A stretch of DNA of 64,000 nt from Bacillota bacterium (GTDB lineage: Bacteria; Bacillota; Clostridia; Oscillospirales; Acutalibacteraceae). Position numbers and translations under genes: made by a program. Below are positions 42,634-51,575 of the stretch, piece by piece (positions within the stretch are counted from its first letter, which is position 1; each line of letters starts with the position of its first letter). A model generated the notes under the pieces. That model saw nothing but the letters and a program-made list of their open reading frames with translations. It made no database searches and was not told the origin of the DNA. The DNA lies in the NCBI GenBank assembly GCA_023390175.1, contig JAEWDK010000006.1, positions 1-64,000 on the forward strand, read 5' to 3'.

Positions 42634-43032
42634 ATGCAAATTACTGATACAATTGCTGATTTGCTCACCCGTATTCGCAATGCGAGTTCCGCAAAGCATG
42701 ATTCTGTGGACATTCCCGCTTCCAACATGAAAAAAGCCATTGTGCAAATTCTTGTTGACGAGGGCTATGTTAAGAATTATACGGTTGTCGAAGATGGCAA
42801 ACAAGGCATCATTAAAGTGAATCTCAAGTATGGCGAGGGCAAAATATCCGCCATCAACGGTCTGCGCAGAGTTTCTAAGCCAGGCCTTCGCATTTATTCC
42901 AATGCAGAAGAACTGCCAAAGGTCCTGAAAGGCCTCGGTATCGCTATTATTTCTACTTCAAAGGGCATCATGACTGACCGTCAGGCCCGCAAAGAGAATA
43001 TCGGCGGCGAAGTTCTCGCATTTATCTGGTAA
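42634..43032 (+). CDS. rpsH: 30S ribosomal protein S8
   Basis: 132 residues; DTIADLLTRIRNASSAKHDSV and STSKGIMTDRQARKENIGGEV are conserved. It binds helix 21 of 16S rRNA and in E. coli represses the spc operon. Confidence 0.97.
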   Translation: MQITDTIADLLTRIRNASSAKHDSVDIPASNMKKAIVQILVDEGYVKNYTVVEDGKQGIIKVNLKYGEGKISAINGLRRVSKPGLRIYSNAEELPKVLKGLGIAIISTSKGIMTDRQARKENIGGEVLAFIW

Positions 43033-43047
43033 CAAGGGGGTGCAGTA

Positions 43048-43596
43048 ATGTCGCGAATTGGAAGAAAACCCATAAATATTCCCGCTGGCGTCAATGTAGC
43101 AGTTGACGGCAACGTCATCACAGTGAAGGGACCGAAGGGTTCCCTGACACAGAAAGTTCACCACAACATGAATGTTTCTGTTGATGGCAGTGAGGTTCTC
43201 GTTACCCGTCCTGACGACGAAAAGGAAAACAAGTCTCTGCACGGCTTGACCCGTACACTCATCCATAACATGGTTGTCGGTGTAACGGAAGGCTTTAAGA
43301 AGGAGCTCGACGTCAACGGCGTTGGCTACCGTGTGCAGAAGCAGGGCAAGAACCTTGTGATGAACTTAGGCTATTCACATCAGGTTATCGTTCCCGAAGT
43401 CGATGGAATTACCATTGAGTGCCCAACTGCCAATAAGATCGTTATCTTAGGGCCCGACAAGCAGCAGGTAGGACAGTTTGCAGCAGAAGTACGCGAAAAA
43501 CGTCCGCCGGAGCCGTACAAGGGCAAGGGCATTAAGTATGTTGATGAACACATCCGCCGCAAGGAAGGCAAAGCGGGCAAGGGTGCTAAGAAGTAA
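43048..43596 (+). CDS. rplF: 50S ribosomal protein L6
   Basis: 182 residues; SRIGRKPINIPAGVNV start and the C-terminal RPPEPYKGKGIKYVDEHIRRKEGK. It lies near the factor-binding site. Confidence 0.97.
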   Translation: MSRIGRKPINIPAGVNVAVDGNVITVKGPKGSLTQKVHHNMNVSVDGSEVLVTRPDDEKENKSLHGLTRTLIHNMVVGVTEGFKKELDVNGVGYRVQKQGKNLVMNLGYSHQVIVPEVDGITIECPTANKIVILGPDKQQVGQFAAEVREKRPPEPYKGKGIKYVDEHIRRKEGKAGKGAKK

Positions 43597-43613
43597 TTAA
43601 GGAGTGAATCACA

Positions 43614-43973
43614 ATGGTGAATAAGGCTGACACAAACAAAGCCAGACTTAACCGCCACCGCAGGGTGCGCGGTAAAATTTCCGGCACAGCAGAGTGCCCA
43701 CGCCTGAATGTATTTCGCTCTACCAACAACATCTACGCCCAGATAATTGACGATGTCAAGGGAGTTACTCTTGCAGCAGCTTCTTCACTGGACAAGGATT
43801 TCAATGGTAATGGCGGAAACAAGGAAGCCGCACGCAAAGTTGGCGAGCTTATTGCCAAACGTGCCGCTGAGAAGGGCATAACCGAGGTCGTATTTGACCG
43901 CGGCGGCTATATTTTCCACGGCCGCGTCAAAGAGCTGGCCGAAGGCGCCCGTGAGGGCGGCCTCAAGTTCTAA
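43614..43973 (+). CDS. rplR: 50S ribosomal protein L18
   Basis: 119 residues; RHRRVRGKISGTAECPRLNV and VVFDRGGYIFHGRVKELAEGAREGGLKF. It binds 5S rRNA. Confidence 0.97.
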   Translation: MVNKADTNKARLNRHRRVRGKISGTAECPRLNVFRSTNNIYAQIIDDVKGVTLAAASSLDKDFNGNGGNKEAARKVGELIAKRAAEKGITEVVFDRGGYIFHGRVKELAEGAREGGLKF

Positions 43974-43988
43974 GAAGGAGGAATACTT

Positions 43989-44486
43989 TTGGCTAGAATT
44001 GACGCAACATCCATGGAACTCAAAGAACATGTAGTTGCTATTAATCGTGTATCTAAAACCGTAAAAGGCGGTCGTATTTTTAAGTTTGCTGCTCTTGTAG
44101 TGGTTGGCGACGGAAACGGCACAGTCGGTTTTGGTATCGGTAAAGCGGGCGAGGTTCCCGATGCAATCCGCAAGGGTATTGAAGACGCAAAGAAGAACCT
44201 GATTCAGGTCTCCATGCGCGGTACAACAATCCCCCACGAAATTATCGGTGCTTACGGCGCCGGCAGAGTTTTAATGAAGCCTGCCGCTCCCGGTACCGGT
44301 GTTATCGCCGGCGGTCCGGTTCGTGCGGTTGTCGAGGCAGTCGGAATCAGAGATATCAGAACAAAGGCTCTGCGTTCCAACAATCCTTGCAATGTAGTCC
44401 GCGCAACTTTGGACGGAATGTCCAAACTGCGCTCTGCCGATCAGGTCGCTGTAACACGCGGCAAATCGGTAAAAGAAATTCTTTAA
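43989..44486 (+). CDS. rpsE: 30S ribosomal protein S5
   Basis: 165 residues, TTG start after AAGGAGGAA. LKEHVVAINRVSKTVKGGR and RALVVVGD-type FAALVVVGDGNGTVGFGIGKA are S5 marks; KSRLGTRNP-like ALRSNNPCNVVRATLDG near the end. It guards decoding accuracy. Confidence 0.96.
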   Translation: MARIDATSMELKEHVVAINRVSKTVKGGRIFKFAALVVVGDGNGTVGFGIGKAGEVPDAIRKGIEDAKKNLIQVSMRGTTIPHEIIGAYGAGRVLMKPAAPGTGVIAGGPVRAVVEAVGIRDIRTKALRSNNPCNVVRATLDGMSKLRSADQVAVTRGKSVKEIL

Positions 44487-44501
44487 TAAGGGGGTAGCAA
44501 T

Positions 44502-44681
44502 ATGGCACAGCTTAAAGTAACGCTGATAAAAAGTCTTATCGGCAGCAAAAAGGACCAGATTGCAACCGCCCAGGCCCTTGGTCTTTTCAAAATCGGCGAT
44601 ACTTCGGTTCAGCCTGAAAATGCGCAGACCAAAGGCAAGGTGGCCAAGATATCCCACCTCATCGAGGTAAGCATAGCGTAA
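44502..44681 (+). CDS. rpmD: 50S ribosomal protein L30
   Basis: 59 residues; ATG 44502 after AAGGGGG. LKVTLIKSLIGSKKDQIATA is the L30 signature, although the usual middle motif (LGLRKxxxxV) is the variant LGLFKIGDTSV. Its place between rpsE and rplO is the canonical one. Confidence 0.95.
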   Translation: MAQLKVTLIKSLIGSKKDQIATAQALGLFKIGDTSVQPENAQTKGKVAKISHLIEVSIA

Positions 44682-44699
44682 GCAAGGAGGTGCGAGTAA

Positions 44700-45140
44700 A
44701 TGAAGTTGCATGATCTATCTGCAGTGCCGGGTTCCTCAAAGGAGCCAAAACGTATCGGCAGAGGACACGGTTCAGGTCAGGGAAAAACTGCGGGCAAAGG
44801 CCATAAAGGTCAAAAGGCCAGAGCAGGCAGAGGAATGCGCGTAGGTTTTGAAGGCGGTCAAATGCCTTTACAAAGACGTATTCCGAAAAGAGGATTTAAT
44901 AACATTTTTGCAAAAACCATCGTAGCGGTTAACGTCGGTACCCTCGATCAGTTCGAGGATGGTGCTGTGGTTGACACACAAGCATTGATCGATGCGGGTA
45001 TTGTAAAAACATGCTGCGACGGAATTAAGATTCTTGGCAACGGTGACATCACAAAGAAGTTAACCGTAAAAGTTAGTGCTTATTCCGAAGCTGCAAAAAA
45101 TAAAATTGAAGCTGCGGGTGGGAAGGCAGAGGTGATCTAA
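44700..45140 (+). CDS. rplO: 50S ribosomal protein L15
   Basis: 146 residues; KRIGRGHGSGQGKTAGKGHKG and RAGRGMRVGFEGGQMPLQRR identify L15, a late assembly protein that contacts 5S rRNA. Confidence 0.97.
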   Translation: MKLHDLSAVPGSSKEPKRIGRGHGSGQGKTAGKGHKGQKARAGRGMRVGFEGGQMPLQRRIPKRGFNNIFAKTIVAVNVGTLDQFEDGAVVDTQALIDAGIVKTCCDGIKILGNGDITKKLTVKVSAYSEAAKNKIEAAGGKAEVI

Positions 45141-45141
45141 G

Positions 45142-46476
45142 TTGTTCAAAACACTTAAGAATGCCTGGGCAATCCCAGATCTTCGCAAGAAGATCCTGTT
45201 TACCTTTTTTATCATTATTGTTTTCCGTTTCGGCGCCGTAATCCCGGTTCCGTTCCTCAATGTTACCGCGTTGAAGGGCTTAATGAGCACGGTAAACGAA
45301 ACCGGTTCCGCTTTAAGTTACCTTGATATGCTGTCCGGCGGTGCGTTCGCAAACGCTACTTTGTTTGCAATGAGCGTCACCCCGTATATCAACAGTTCGA
45401 TTATTATGCAGCTCCTTACGGTGGCAATTCCGCCGTTGGAAAGACTGGCAAAAGAGGGCGAGGAAGGCCGTAAAAAGATCGGCACCATGACCCGCTACGT
45501 CACGGTTATCCTGGGCTTGATTCAGGGTACTGCATATTACTTCTATCTGCGCAACAGCTCCTATCAGGGCACAACGATTGCCAAGTACACAAGCGGCTGG
45601 CAGCAGGTTTTTGCCGCTTTTGTAATTATTTTCGTATTTACGGCCGGTACCGCATTAATGATGTGGCTGGGCGAGCAAATCAACCAGCACGGAATCGGAA
45701 ACGGAATTTCCATCTTGCTGTTTGCCGGTATTGTCGCAAGACTGCCGCACACGGCAAGCTTACTTACCAAATATATTCAGGCTGCCAACGAAGACCCGTC
45801 AAACTACGGCCAGTATTATGCTTTTGTGCCGCTGTTTATCCTGATCTTCCTTGCGGTAATCTGGGTAATTGTGTTTATGAATGACGCGGAGCGCCGCATT
45901 CCTGTGCAGTACGCCAAGCGCGTAGTCGGCAGGAAGATGTACGGCGGCCAAAGCAGTCATATTCCGATTAAAGTTGGTATGTCCGGCGTTATGCCGATTA
46001 TCTTTGCAAGTTCAATTCTTTCTATTCCCAGCACGATTCAGCTGTTCCTCGGCAATCGAGTGACAACCGGGTTCTGGAAAGGCTTCTTTGATGCGTTTTC
46101 CTCCACCGGATGGCTGTATTCGTTCATTTATTTCCTGCTGATTATCATGTTCGCATATTTCTATGTAACAATTCAGTATAATCCGCTGGAGATGGCCAAT
46201 AATCTTCGTCAGAATAACGGTACAATCCCAGGCATCCGCCCGGGCAAACCTACCTCTGATTTTATTCAGAAGATTCTTTCAAAGATCACCTTGATCGGAG
46301 CATTATTCCTTGCGTTTATCGCTCTTCTGCCAATCGGCTTCGGTGCCGCGACCGGCATGCGCAACATGTCACTCGGCGGAACATCCATCCTGATTTTGGT
46401 TGGTGTTGCACTCGAAACGGTAAAGCAGATGGAGTCGCAGATGATGATGCGCCACTACAAGGGCTTCCTTGATTGA
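45142..46476 (+). CDS. secY: Preprotein translocase subunit SecY
   Basis: 444 residues, TTG start one base after the rplO stop. Ten transmembrane helices are expected; the plug-region segment SALSYLDMLSGGAFAN, the ring of SITPYINSSIIMQLL and the cytosolic loop RRIPVQYAKRVVGRKMYGGQ are visible. It forms the protein-conducting channel with SecE and SecG, encoded elsewhere. Confidence 0.97.
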   Translation: MFKTLKNAWAIPDLRKKILFTFFIIIVFRFGAVIPVPFLNVTALKGLMSTVNETGSALSYLDMLSGGAFANATLFAMSVTPYINSSIIMQLLTVAIPPLERLAKEGEEGRKKIGTMTRYVTVILGLIQGTAYYFYLRNSSYQGTTIAKYTSGWQQVFAAFVIIFVFTAGTALMMWLGEQINQHGIGNGISILLFAGIVARLPHTASLLTKYIQAANEDPSNYGQYYAFVPLFILIFLAVIWVIVFMNDAERRIPVQYAKRVVGRKMYGGQSSHIPIKVGMSGVMPIIFASSILSIPSTIQLFLGNRVTTGFWKGFFDAFSSTGWLYSFIYFLLIIMFAYFYVTIQYNPLEMANNLRQNNGTIPGIRPGKPTSDFIQKILSKITLIGALFLAFIALLPIGFGAATGMRNMSLGGTSILILVGVALETVKQMESQMMMRHYKGFLD

Positions 46477-46489
46477 TGGGGGAGAGAAT

Positions 46490-47122
46490 ATGAACCTCAT
46501 ACTTCTAGGCGCCCCCGGCGCCGGAAAAGGCACCCAGGCAGAGGTTATCTGCTCACATTTAAGCATTCCTGCAATTTCTACGGGTAATATTATCCGTGAA
46601 GCGCTGAAGAGCGGCACTGAAATGGGAGTTCGCGCAAAATCCTTTATGGACGCGGGCAAACTTGTGCCGGACGAAGTCGTAATCGGAATCATCCGCGAGC
46701 GTTTGGTTCAGGATGACTGCAAGAACGGCTTTATACTGGACGGTTTTCCGCGCACGATTCCTCAGGCCGAGGCTCTGGATAAAATGGGCATTCAAATCGA
46801 CAAGGTAATCGATATCGAAGTACCCGACGATAAGATTGTGCTTAGAATGTCCGGACGCCGTGTCTGCGAAAACTGCGGCGCCAGTTACCACCTGCTTTAC
46901 AAAAAGCCGGAGGTGGAAGGCGTTTGCGGAAAGTGCGGCGGCACCCTAGTTCAGCGTAAGGACGACCACCCGGATACAGTGAAAGAGCGCTTGAATGTAT
47001 ATCACGAGCAAACGGAGCCCTTAAAAGGCTATTACGCCAAACAGGGCAAACTTTGTATCGTAGAAGGACAAGAGGATGTTGAGGACACAACAAAGCTGAC
47101 TCTTGCCGCATTAGAGGCGTAA
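46490..47122 (+). CDS. adk: Adenylate kinase, zinc-LID form
   Basis: 210 residues from ATG 46490 after GGGGGAGAG; an in-frame TTG at 46469 overlaps secY and was not used. MNLILLGAPGAGKGTQAE is the P-loop and GFILDGFPRTIPQAEAL the AMP site. The LID holds CENCGASYH...CGKCGG, a four-Cys zinc site. It interconverts ATP+AMP and 2 ADP. Confidence 0.97.
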   Translation: MNLILLGAPGAGKGTQAEVICSHLSIPAISTGNIIREALKSGTEMGVRAKSFMDAGKLVPDEVVIGIIRERLVQDDCKNGFILDGFPRTIPQAEALDKMGIQIDKVIDIEVPDDKIVLRMSGRRVCENCGASYHLLYKKPEVEGVCGKCGGTLVQRKDDHPDTVKERLNVYHEQTEPLKGYYAKQGKLCIVEGQEDVEDTTKLTLAALEA

Positions 47123-47124
47123 TC

Positions 47125-47877
47125 ATGATAGTGCTAAAAACCAGCCGCGAACTCAAATTTATGAGGGATGCGGGCAGGGTATCTTCAAGAGCATTAAAGC
47201 TGGCCGGTGAAATGGTCGAACCGGGTGTTTCCACCTGGGAAATCGACCGTGCTGTCCGCCGTTACATCGAGGAGCAGGGCGCAAAGCCCTCCTTCCTCGG
47301 GTACGGTGGATTCCCGGCAAGCGCATGTATTTCTGTAAACAATGTGGTTATCCACGGCATACCGCATAAGGGAAAAATTATCAAGCAGGGCGACATTGTC
47401 AGTATTGACATTGGCGCGACTTTTGAAGGCTTTGTCGGCGATAACGCGTGGACTTTTCCATGCGGTGATGTAAGCCCCGAAGCACAGGCCCTTATGGATG
47501 CAACACGCGAAAGCCTTTTCGAAGGCATTAAAGCTGCACAGGCCGGTTCAAGAATCGGCGATATCGGCAGCGCGGTTCAAAGGTATGCTGAAGCTCGCGG
47601 TTACTCGGTGGTACGGGATTATGTCGGCCACGGAGTAGGTGCGAAGATGCATGAAGACCCAAGTGTTCCTAATTACGGCACGCCCGGCAGGGGTGTGCGC
47701 CTGTTGCCAGGCATGACCATCGCCATTGAGCCAATGATCAATCAGGGCGTGAAGGAAGTAAAAACATTGGAGGACGGTTGGACGACCGTAACCGCCGATG
47801 GCAAACTTGCCGCACACTTTGAGCATTCCATCGCAATTACCCCGGAAGGCCCTGTTATTTTAACATTACCGGATTAA
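47125..47877 (+). CDS. map: Methionine aminopeptidase, type I
   Basis: 250 residues, starting 3 bases after adk. It removes the initiator Met. The five metal ligands can be seen in IVSIDIGATFEG, VGDNAWTF, YVGHGVGAKMHEDP, TIAIEPMIN and AHFEHSIAIT. Close to the normal length. Confidence 0.96.
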   Translation: MIVLKTSRELKFMRDAGRVSSRALKLAGEMVEPGVSTWEIDRAVRRYIEEQGAKPSFLGYGGFPASACISVNNVVIHGIPHKGKIIKQGDIVSIDIGATFEGFVGDNAWTFPCGDVSPEAQALMDATRESLFEGIKAAQAGSRIGDIGSAVQRYAEARGYSVVRDYVGHGVGAKMHEDPSVPNYGTPGRGVRLLPGMTIAIEPMINQGVKEVKTLEDGWTTVTADGKLAAHFEHSIAITPEGPVILTLPD

Positions 47878-47887
47878 GGGGGAAAAC

Positions 47888-48154
47888 ATGGACTTTGTAA
47901 GGGGTCTGGTTGTTCGGTCGGCCGCGGGGCACGACAAAGGCGGTTTCTTCACCGTGCTTGAGGTAGACGCTCAGTACGCAGTCATCTGCGACGGAAAAAG
48001 GCGAAGCCTCAGCCACCCTAAAAAGAAGAAATGCAAACACCTTTTCGGCACAAAAACCGTGTTGCCCGAGGGTTCAATGCAAACCAACCGTGAAATTCGC
48101 AGTGCTCTCAGGAGCTTTAACACTGAGGGCCGCTTTCCACAAGAGGAGGCTTAA
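47888..48154 (+). CDS. KOW-domain (L14e-like) RNA-binding protein
   Basis: 88 residues; ATG 47888 after AAGGGGGAAAA. The N-terminal 60 residues are a KOW/SH3-like barrel (FVRGLVVRSAAGHDKGGFFTV, YAVICDGKRRSLSHPKKKKCKHLF) resembling archaeal/eukaryotic L14e. The C-terminal tail NREIRSALRSF is helical. Homologues between map and infA are common in Clostridia, but the exact ribosomal role is not settled. Confidence 0.85.
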   Translation: MDFVRGLVVRSAAGHDKGGFFTVLEVDAQYAVICDGKRRSLSHPKKKKCKHLFGTKTVLPEGSMQTNREIRSALRSFNTEGRFPQEEA

Positions 48155-48157
48155 CAG

Positions 48158-48376
48158 ATGTCGAAACAGGACGTAATAGAAACCGAAGGTGTAGTAACCG
48201 AGGCGCTGCCTAACGCAATGTTTATGGTAGAGCTTCCCAACCACCATACAATACTCGCGCATATTTCCGGCAAGCTCCGGATGAATTTCATCCGCATTCT
48301 GCCGGGGGATAAGGTTACAATTGAATTGTCGCCTTACGATTTGACACGCGGCCGTATTACATGGCGTTCAAAGTAA
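48158..48376 (+). CDS. infA: Translation initiation factor IF-1
   Basis: 72 residues; SKQDVIETEGVVTEALPNAMF and the OB-fold core HISGKLRMNFIRILPGDKVTIELSPYD. It occupies the 30S A site during initiation. Confidence 0.97.
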   Translation: MSKQDVIETEGVVTEALPNAMFMVELPNHHTILAHISGKLRMNFIRILPGDKVTIELSPYDLTRGRITWRSK

Positions 48377-48405
48377 AACGATGACTCGCTAAGGAGGGCA
48401 CACAC

Positions 48406-48519
48406 ATGAAAGTAAGACCTTCTGTGAAGAAAATTTGTGAAAAATGCAAAATTATAAAGCGCAAGGGAAAAGTCATGGTTATCTGTGAAAACCCTAAGCA
48501 TAAGCAGCGCCAGGGCTAA
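48406..48519 (+). CDS. rpmJ: 50S ribosomal protein L36
   Basis: 37 residues; ATG 48406 after AAGGAGGG. KVRPSVKKICEKCKIIKRKG with CENPKHKQRQG gives the zinc-binding C-C-C-H set. Confidence 0.96.
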   Translation: MKVRPSVKKICEKCKIIKRKGKVMVICENPKHKQRQG

Positions 48520-48558
48520 TTTTGGCGCAAACCTATTAACAATGGAGGTGCAACCAGT

Positions 48559-48927
48559 ATGGCGCGTATAGCAGGTATTGATTTGCCCAGAGATAAACGC
48601 ATCGAAATTGCTCTTACCTATGTTTTCGGGATCGGCCGCAAAACTGCGACCGACATTTGTGCCGCAACAGGCGTAAACCCGGACATCCGTGTAAGAGATT
48701 TAACAGAAGATGATGCGGCAAAACTCAGAGAGTATATTGACCGCCACTGCCGCGTGGAGGGCGATCTTCGCCGCGACGTAGCATTTGACATTAAAAGACT
48801 GATTGAAATCGGTTGCTATCGCGGGATTCGTCACCGCAAGGGCTTACCGGTAAGAGGCCAGCGTTCAAAGACCAATGCGCGTACACGTAAAGGCCCGAGA
48901 AAGACCATGGCCAACAAGAAGAAGTAA
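48559..48927 (+). CDS. rpsM: 30S ribosomal protein S13
   Basis: 122 residues; ARIAGIDLPRDKRIEIALTY and RHRKGLPVRGQRSKTNARTRKG. It bridges to the 50S and contacts the P-site tRNA. Confidence 0.97.
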   Translation: MARIAGIDLPRDKRIEIALTYVFGIGRKTATDICAATGVNPDIRVRDLTEDDAAKLREYIDRHCRVEGDLRRDVAFDIKRLIEIGCYRGIRHRKGLPVRGQRSKTNARTRKGPRKTMANKKK

Positions 48928-48946
48928 GCAGGGAGGGATTTAAAAG

Positions 48947-49357
48947 ATGGCAGCACAAAAGGGCGCAGCTAAAAAAGGCACCGCAGTTCGCAGACGCCGT
49001 GAGCGCAAGAATATCGATCGCGGAGCTGCTCATATTCAGTCCACCTTTAACAACACGATTGTTACAATTACCGATACACAGGGTAATGCAATTTCGTGGG
49101 CAAGTTCAGGTGAATTAGGATTCAGAGGCTCCAGAAAGTCCACTCCTTTCGCCGCTCAGACCGCAGCTGAAACTGCCGCAAAGGCAGCTATGGAGCACGG
49201 AATGAAAACGGTTGAGGTTTTTGTTAAGGGACCGGGAGCAGGCCGCGAGGCCGCAATCCGCGCACTGCAGGGCGCAGGCCTTGAAGTAAGCATGATTAAA
49301 GACGTTACCCCGATTCCGCACAACGGATGCCGTCCTCCAAAGAGAAGACGCGTCTAG
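48947..49357 (+). CDS. rpsK: 30S ribosomal protein S11
   Basis: 136 residues; AAHIQSTFNNTIVTITDTQG, GSRKSTPFAAQTAAE and the end IPHNGCRPPKRRRV. It lies on the 30S platform. Confidence 0.97.
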   Translation: MAAQKGAAKKGTAVRRRRERKNIDRGAAHIQSTFNNTIVTITDTQGNAISWASSGELGFRGSRKSTPFAAQTAAETAAKAAMEHGMKTVEVFVKGPGAGREAAIRALQGAGLEVSMIKDVTPIPHNGCRPPKRRRV

Positions 49358-49391
49358 TTTTCAAACCGATAATAGGAGGTGCAACTATAAT

Positions 49392-50018
49392 ATGGCAAGA
49401 TATACAGATTCTGTGTGCAAGCTTTGCCGCCGCGAGGGCCAAAAGCTTTTCTTAAAGGGTCAAAGATGCTACACGGATAAATGCGCGATTACGCGCAGAG
49501 CATATGCCCCCGGCCAGCACGGCCAAGGGCGCAAAAAGACTTCCGAGTACGGCTTACAGCTGCGTGCAAAGCAGATGACAAAACGCTTTTACGGCGTTTT
49601 GGAGACTCAGTTCAGGGGTTATTACGATCTTGCAACACGCAAAGAAGGTAAAACCGGTGATGAACTGCTTACGATTTTGGAGAGCCGCCTTGACAATGTT
49701 ATCTATCGTCTTGGCTGGGCTACTTCCAGGCCGGAAGCCCGTCAGCTCGTTGTTCACGGCCATTTCACCGTGAACGGCAAGAGGGTTGACATTCCTTCCT
49801 ACCTTACAAAGCCCGGCGAAGTGATTTCTATTCAGGATAAGAGCCGTTCGAGTGAGAAGTTTAAGGCCGTTCTCGAAGCAACATCGGCCCATCCGGTAGC
49901 AAAGTGGCTTGATCTTAACAGAGATACTCTTGAAGCTAAGATTATCGCAGTGCCAACCCGTGATGAAATTGATCTTGCAGTCGACGAAACTCTCATCGTT
50001 GAGTTGTACTCCAAGTAA
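49392..50018 (+). CDS. rpsD: 30S ribosomal protein S4
   Basis: 208 residues; ATG 49392 after AGGAGGTGC. CKLCRREGQKLFLKG with later CYTDKCA marks the zinc-binding C+ form, and LDNVIYRLGWATSRPEARQLV is the S4 domain. It initiates 30S assembly. Confidence 0.97.
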   Translation: MARYTDSVCKLCRREGQKLFLKGQRCYTDKCAITRRAYAPGQHGQGRKKTSEYGLQLRAKQMTKRFYGVLETQFRGYYDLATRKEGKTGDELLTILESRLDNVIYRLGWATSRPEARQLVVHGHFTVNGKRVDIPSYLTKPGEVISIQDKSRSSEKFKAVLEATSAHPVAKWLDLNRDTLEAKIIAVPTRDEIDLAVDETLIVELYSK

Positions 50019-50089
50019 TGCCGTTATTTGACAGCATATTAACATCATGGCAGATAATCTAATCCGCTATATGTCAAGGAGGGTCGCTA

Positions 50090-51043
50090 ATGATCGAGAT
50101 TGAGAAGCCAAAAATAGAAACAGAAGAGTTGTCCGCTGACGGAACCTATGGTAAATTTGTTGTAGAACCGCTTGAGCGTGGATTTGGTACAACGCTGGGC
50201 AACAGCCTCAGGCGCGTACTTCTTTCATCCCTGCCGGGCGTTGCCGTTACATCCATCAAGATAGACGGCGTTCTTCATGAGTTTTCCACCGTTCCCGGAG
50301 TGAAAGAGGATGTCACCGAGATAGTGCTTAATATCAAGGGATTAACCGCGAAGCTCCATTGCGATGGGCCGAAAACCGTAGAAATCTGTGCGGAGGGCCC
50401 GTGTGATGTAACGGCCGACTCTATCAAGTGCGACAGTGAGGTCGAAATCCTGAACCCCGAGATGCATATTGCAACTTTGGGTGACGGAGCGAAACTGTAT
50501 ATGGAATTGACCCTGGATAAGGGCCGCGGATATGTTCCCGCCGAAAGAAACAAGCAGAACATGAACACGAGCATCATTGGCGAACTCCCTGTTGATTCCA
50601 TTTACACTCCTGTTTATAAGGTGAATTATAATGTTGAGCCGACCCGTGTAGGCCAAAGCATTGACTTTGACAAGCTTACGCTGGATGTGTGGACCAACGG
50701 AATTATCGGCGCTCAGGAAGCGGTTTCTCTTGCCGCAAAGGTTCTTACCGAGCATCTGAACCTCTTTGTTGACCTGTCCGACAAGGGCAGCAGCACGGAA
50801 GTCATGGTCGAAAAGGACGACAAGGGCAAGGAAAAAGTGCTTGAAATGACAATTGAAGAGCTTGACCTTTCGGTTCGCTCCTTCAACTGCTTGAAGCGCG
50901 CCGGAATCAATACGGTTGAAGACCTGATCAACAAATCCGAAGAGGATATGATGAAGGTTCGCAACCTCGGACGTAAATCCCTTGAGGAGGTCGTCTGGAA
51001 GATGGCTTCCCTCGGTTTTAATCTGCGCAAGGATGATGAATAA
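50090..51043 (+). CDS. rpoA: RNA polymerase alpha subunit
   Basis: 317 residues; ATG 50090 after AAGGAGGG. The NTD has FVVEPLERGFGTTLGNSLRRVLLSSLPG for dimerisation. The CTD has ELDLSVRSFNCLKRAGINTVEDL and MKVRNLGRKSLEEV for UP-element DNA and activators. Confidence 0.97.
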   Translation: MIEIEKPKIETEELSADGTYGKFVVEPLERGFGTTLGNSLRRVLLSSLPGVAVTSIKIDGVLHEFSTVPGVKEDVTEIVLNIKGLTAKLHCDGPKTVEICAEGPCDVTADSIKCDSEVEILNPEMHIATLGDGAKLYMELTLDKGRGYVPAERNKQNMNTSIIGELPVDSIYTPVYKVNYNVEPTRVGQSIDFDKLTLDVWTNGIIGAQEAVSLAAKVLTEHLNLFVDLSDKGSSTEVMVEKDDKGKEKVLEMTIEELDLSVRSFNCLKRAGINTVEDLINKSEEDMMKVRNLGRKSLEEVVWKMASLGFNLRKDDE

Positions 51044-51080
51044 TTCTTGGGCAAACCTAAGGTAAAGGAGTGATATTTCG

Positions 51081-51422
51081 ATGCCCGGAACCAGAAAGCT
51101 CGGAAGAGACACTGATCACAGAACTGCCATGCTAAGGGCGATGGTAACCTTTCTTTTAGAGAATGGTAAAATCGAAACCACAGTTACTCGCGCCAAAGAG
51201 GTTCGCTCTCTGACCGAGAAGATGATAACGATTGCGAAGGAAAACAATCTTACCAATAAGCGCACCGTTCTTGCCTTTGTCACAAAGGAAGACGTTGTCG
51301 GCAAATTGTTCAATGAGATTGCTCCGAAGTATGCCGACCGCAACGGCGGCTATACACGCATCAGCAAGCTTGGCCCACGCCGCGGCGATGCCGCCGAGAT
51401 GGCAATCATCGAACTGATCTAA
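51081..51422 (+). CDS. rplQ: 50S ribosomal protein L17
   Basis: 113 residues; GTRKLGRDTDHRTAMLRAMV and YTRISKLGPRRGDAAEMAIIEL. It is the last gene of the superoperon; a terminator follows. Confidence 0.97.
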   Translation: MPGTRKLGRDTDHRTAMLRAMVTFLLENGKIETTVTRAKEVRSLTEKMITIAKENNLTNKRTVLAFVTKEDVVGKLFNEIAPKYADRNGGYTRISKLGPRRGDAAEMAIIELI

Positions 51423-51439
51423 TTAAGAACCAATTTACA

Positions 51440-51468
51440 GGAGGCAGCCGTTTGGCTGTCTCCTTTTT
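51440..51468 (+). terminator. Terminator of the ribosomal superoperon
   Basis: GGAGGCAGCC (51440-51449) pairs with GGCTGTCTCC (51454-51463) with one G-U in the RNA, followed by TTTTT. Confidence 0.9.
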
Positions 51469-51497
51469 CGTGTTACAGCAAAATAATGACCGAACGC

Positions 51498-51526
51498 TTG
51501 AATAAAATAAATTTTCGGATTATAAT
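51498..51526 (+). promoter_or_regulatory. Promoter of nagA
   Basis: TTGAAT (51498-51503), a 17-base spacer, TATAAT (51521-51526). Confidence 0.75.
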
Positions 51527-51575
51527 AAAAATATGGATAAGTTTTCTGAAATTTAGAATTTAGGGGTGTAACGAT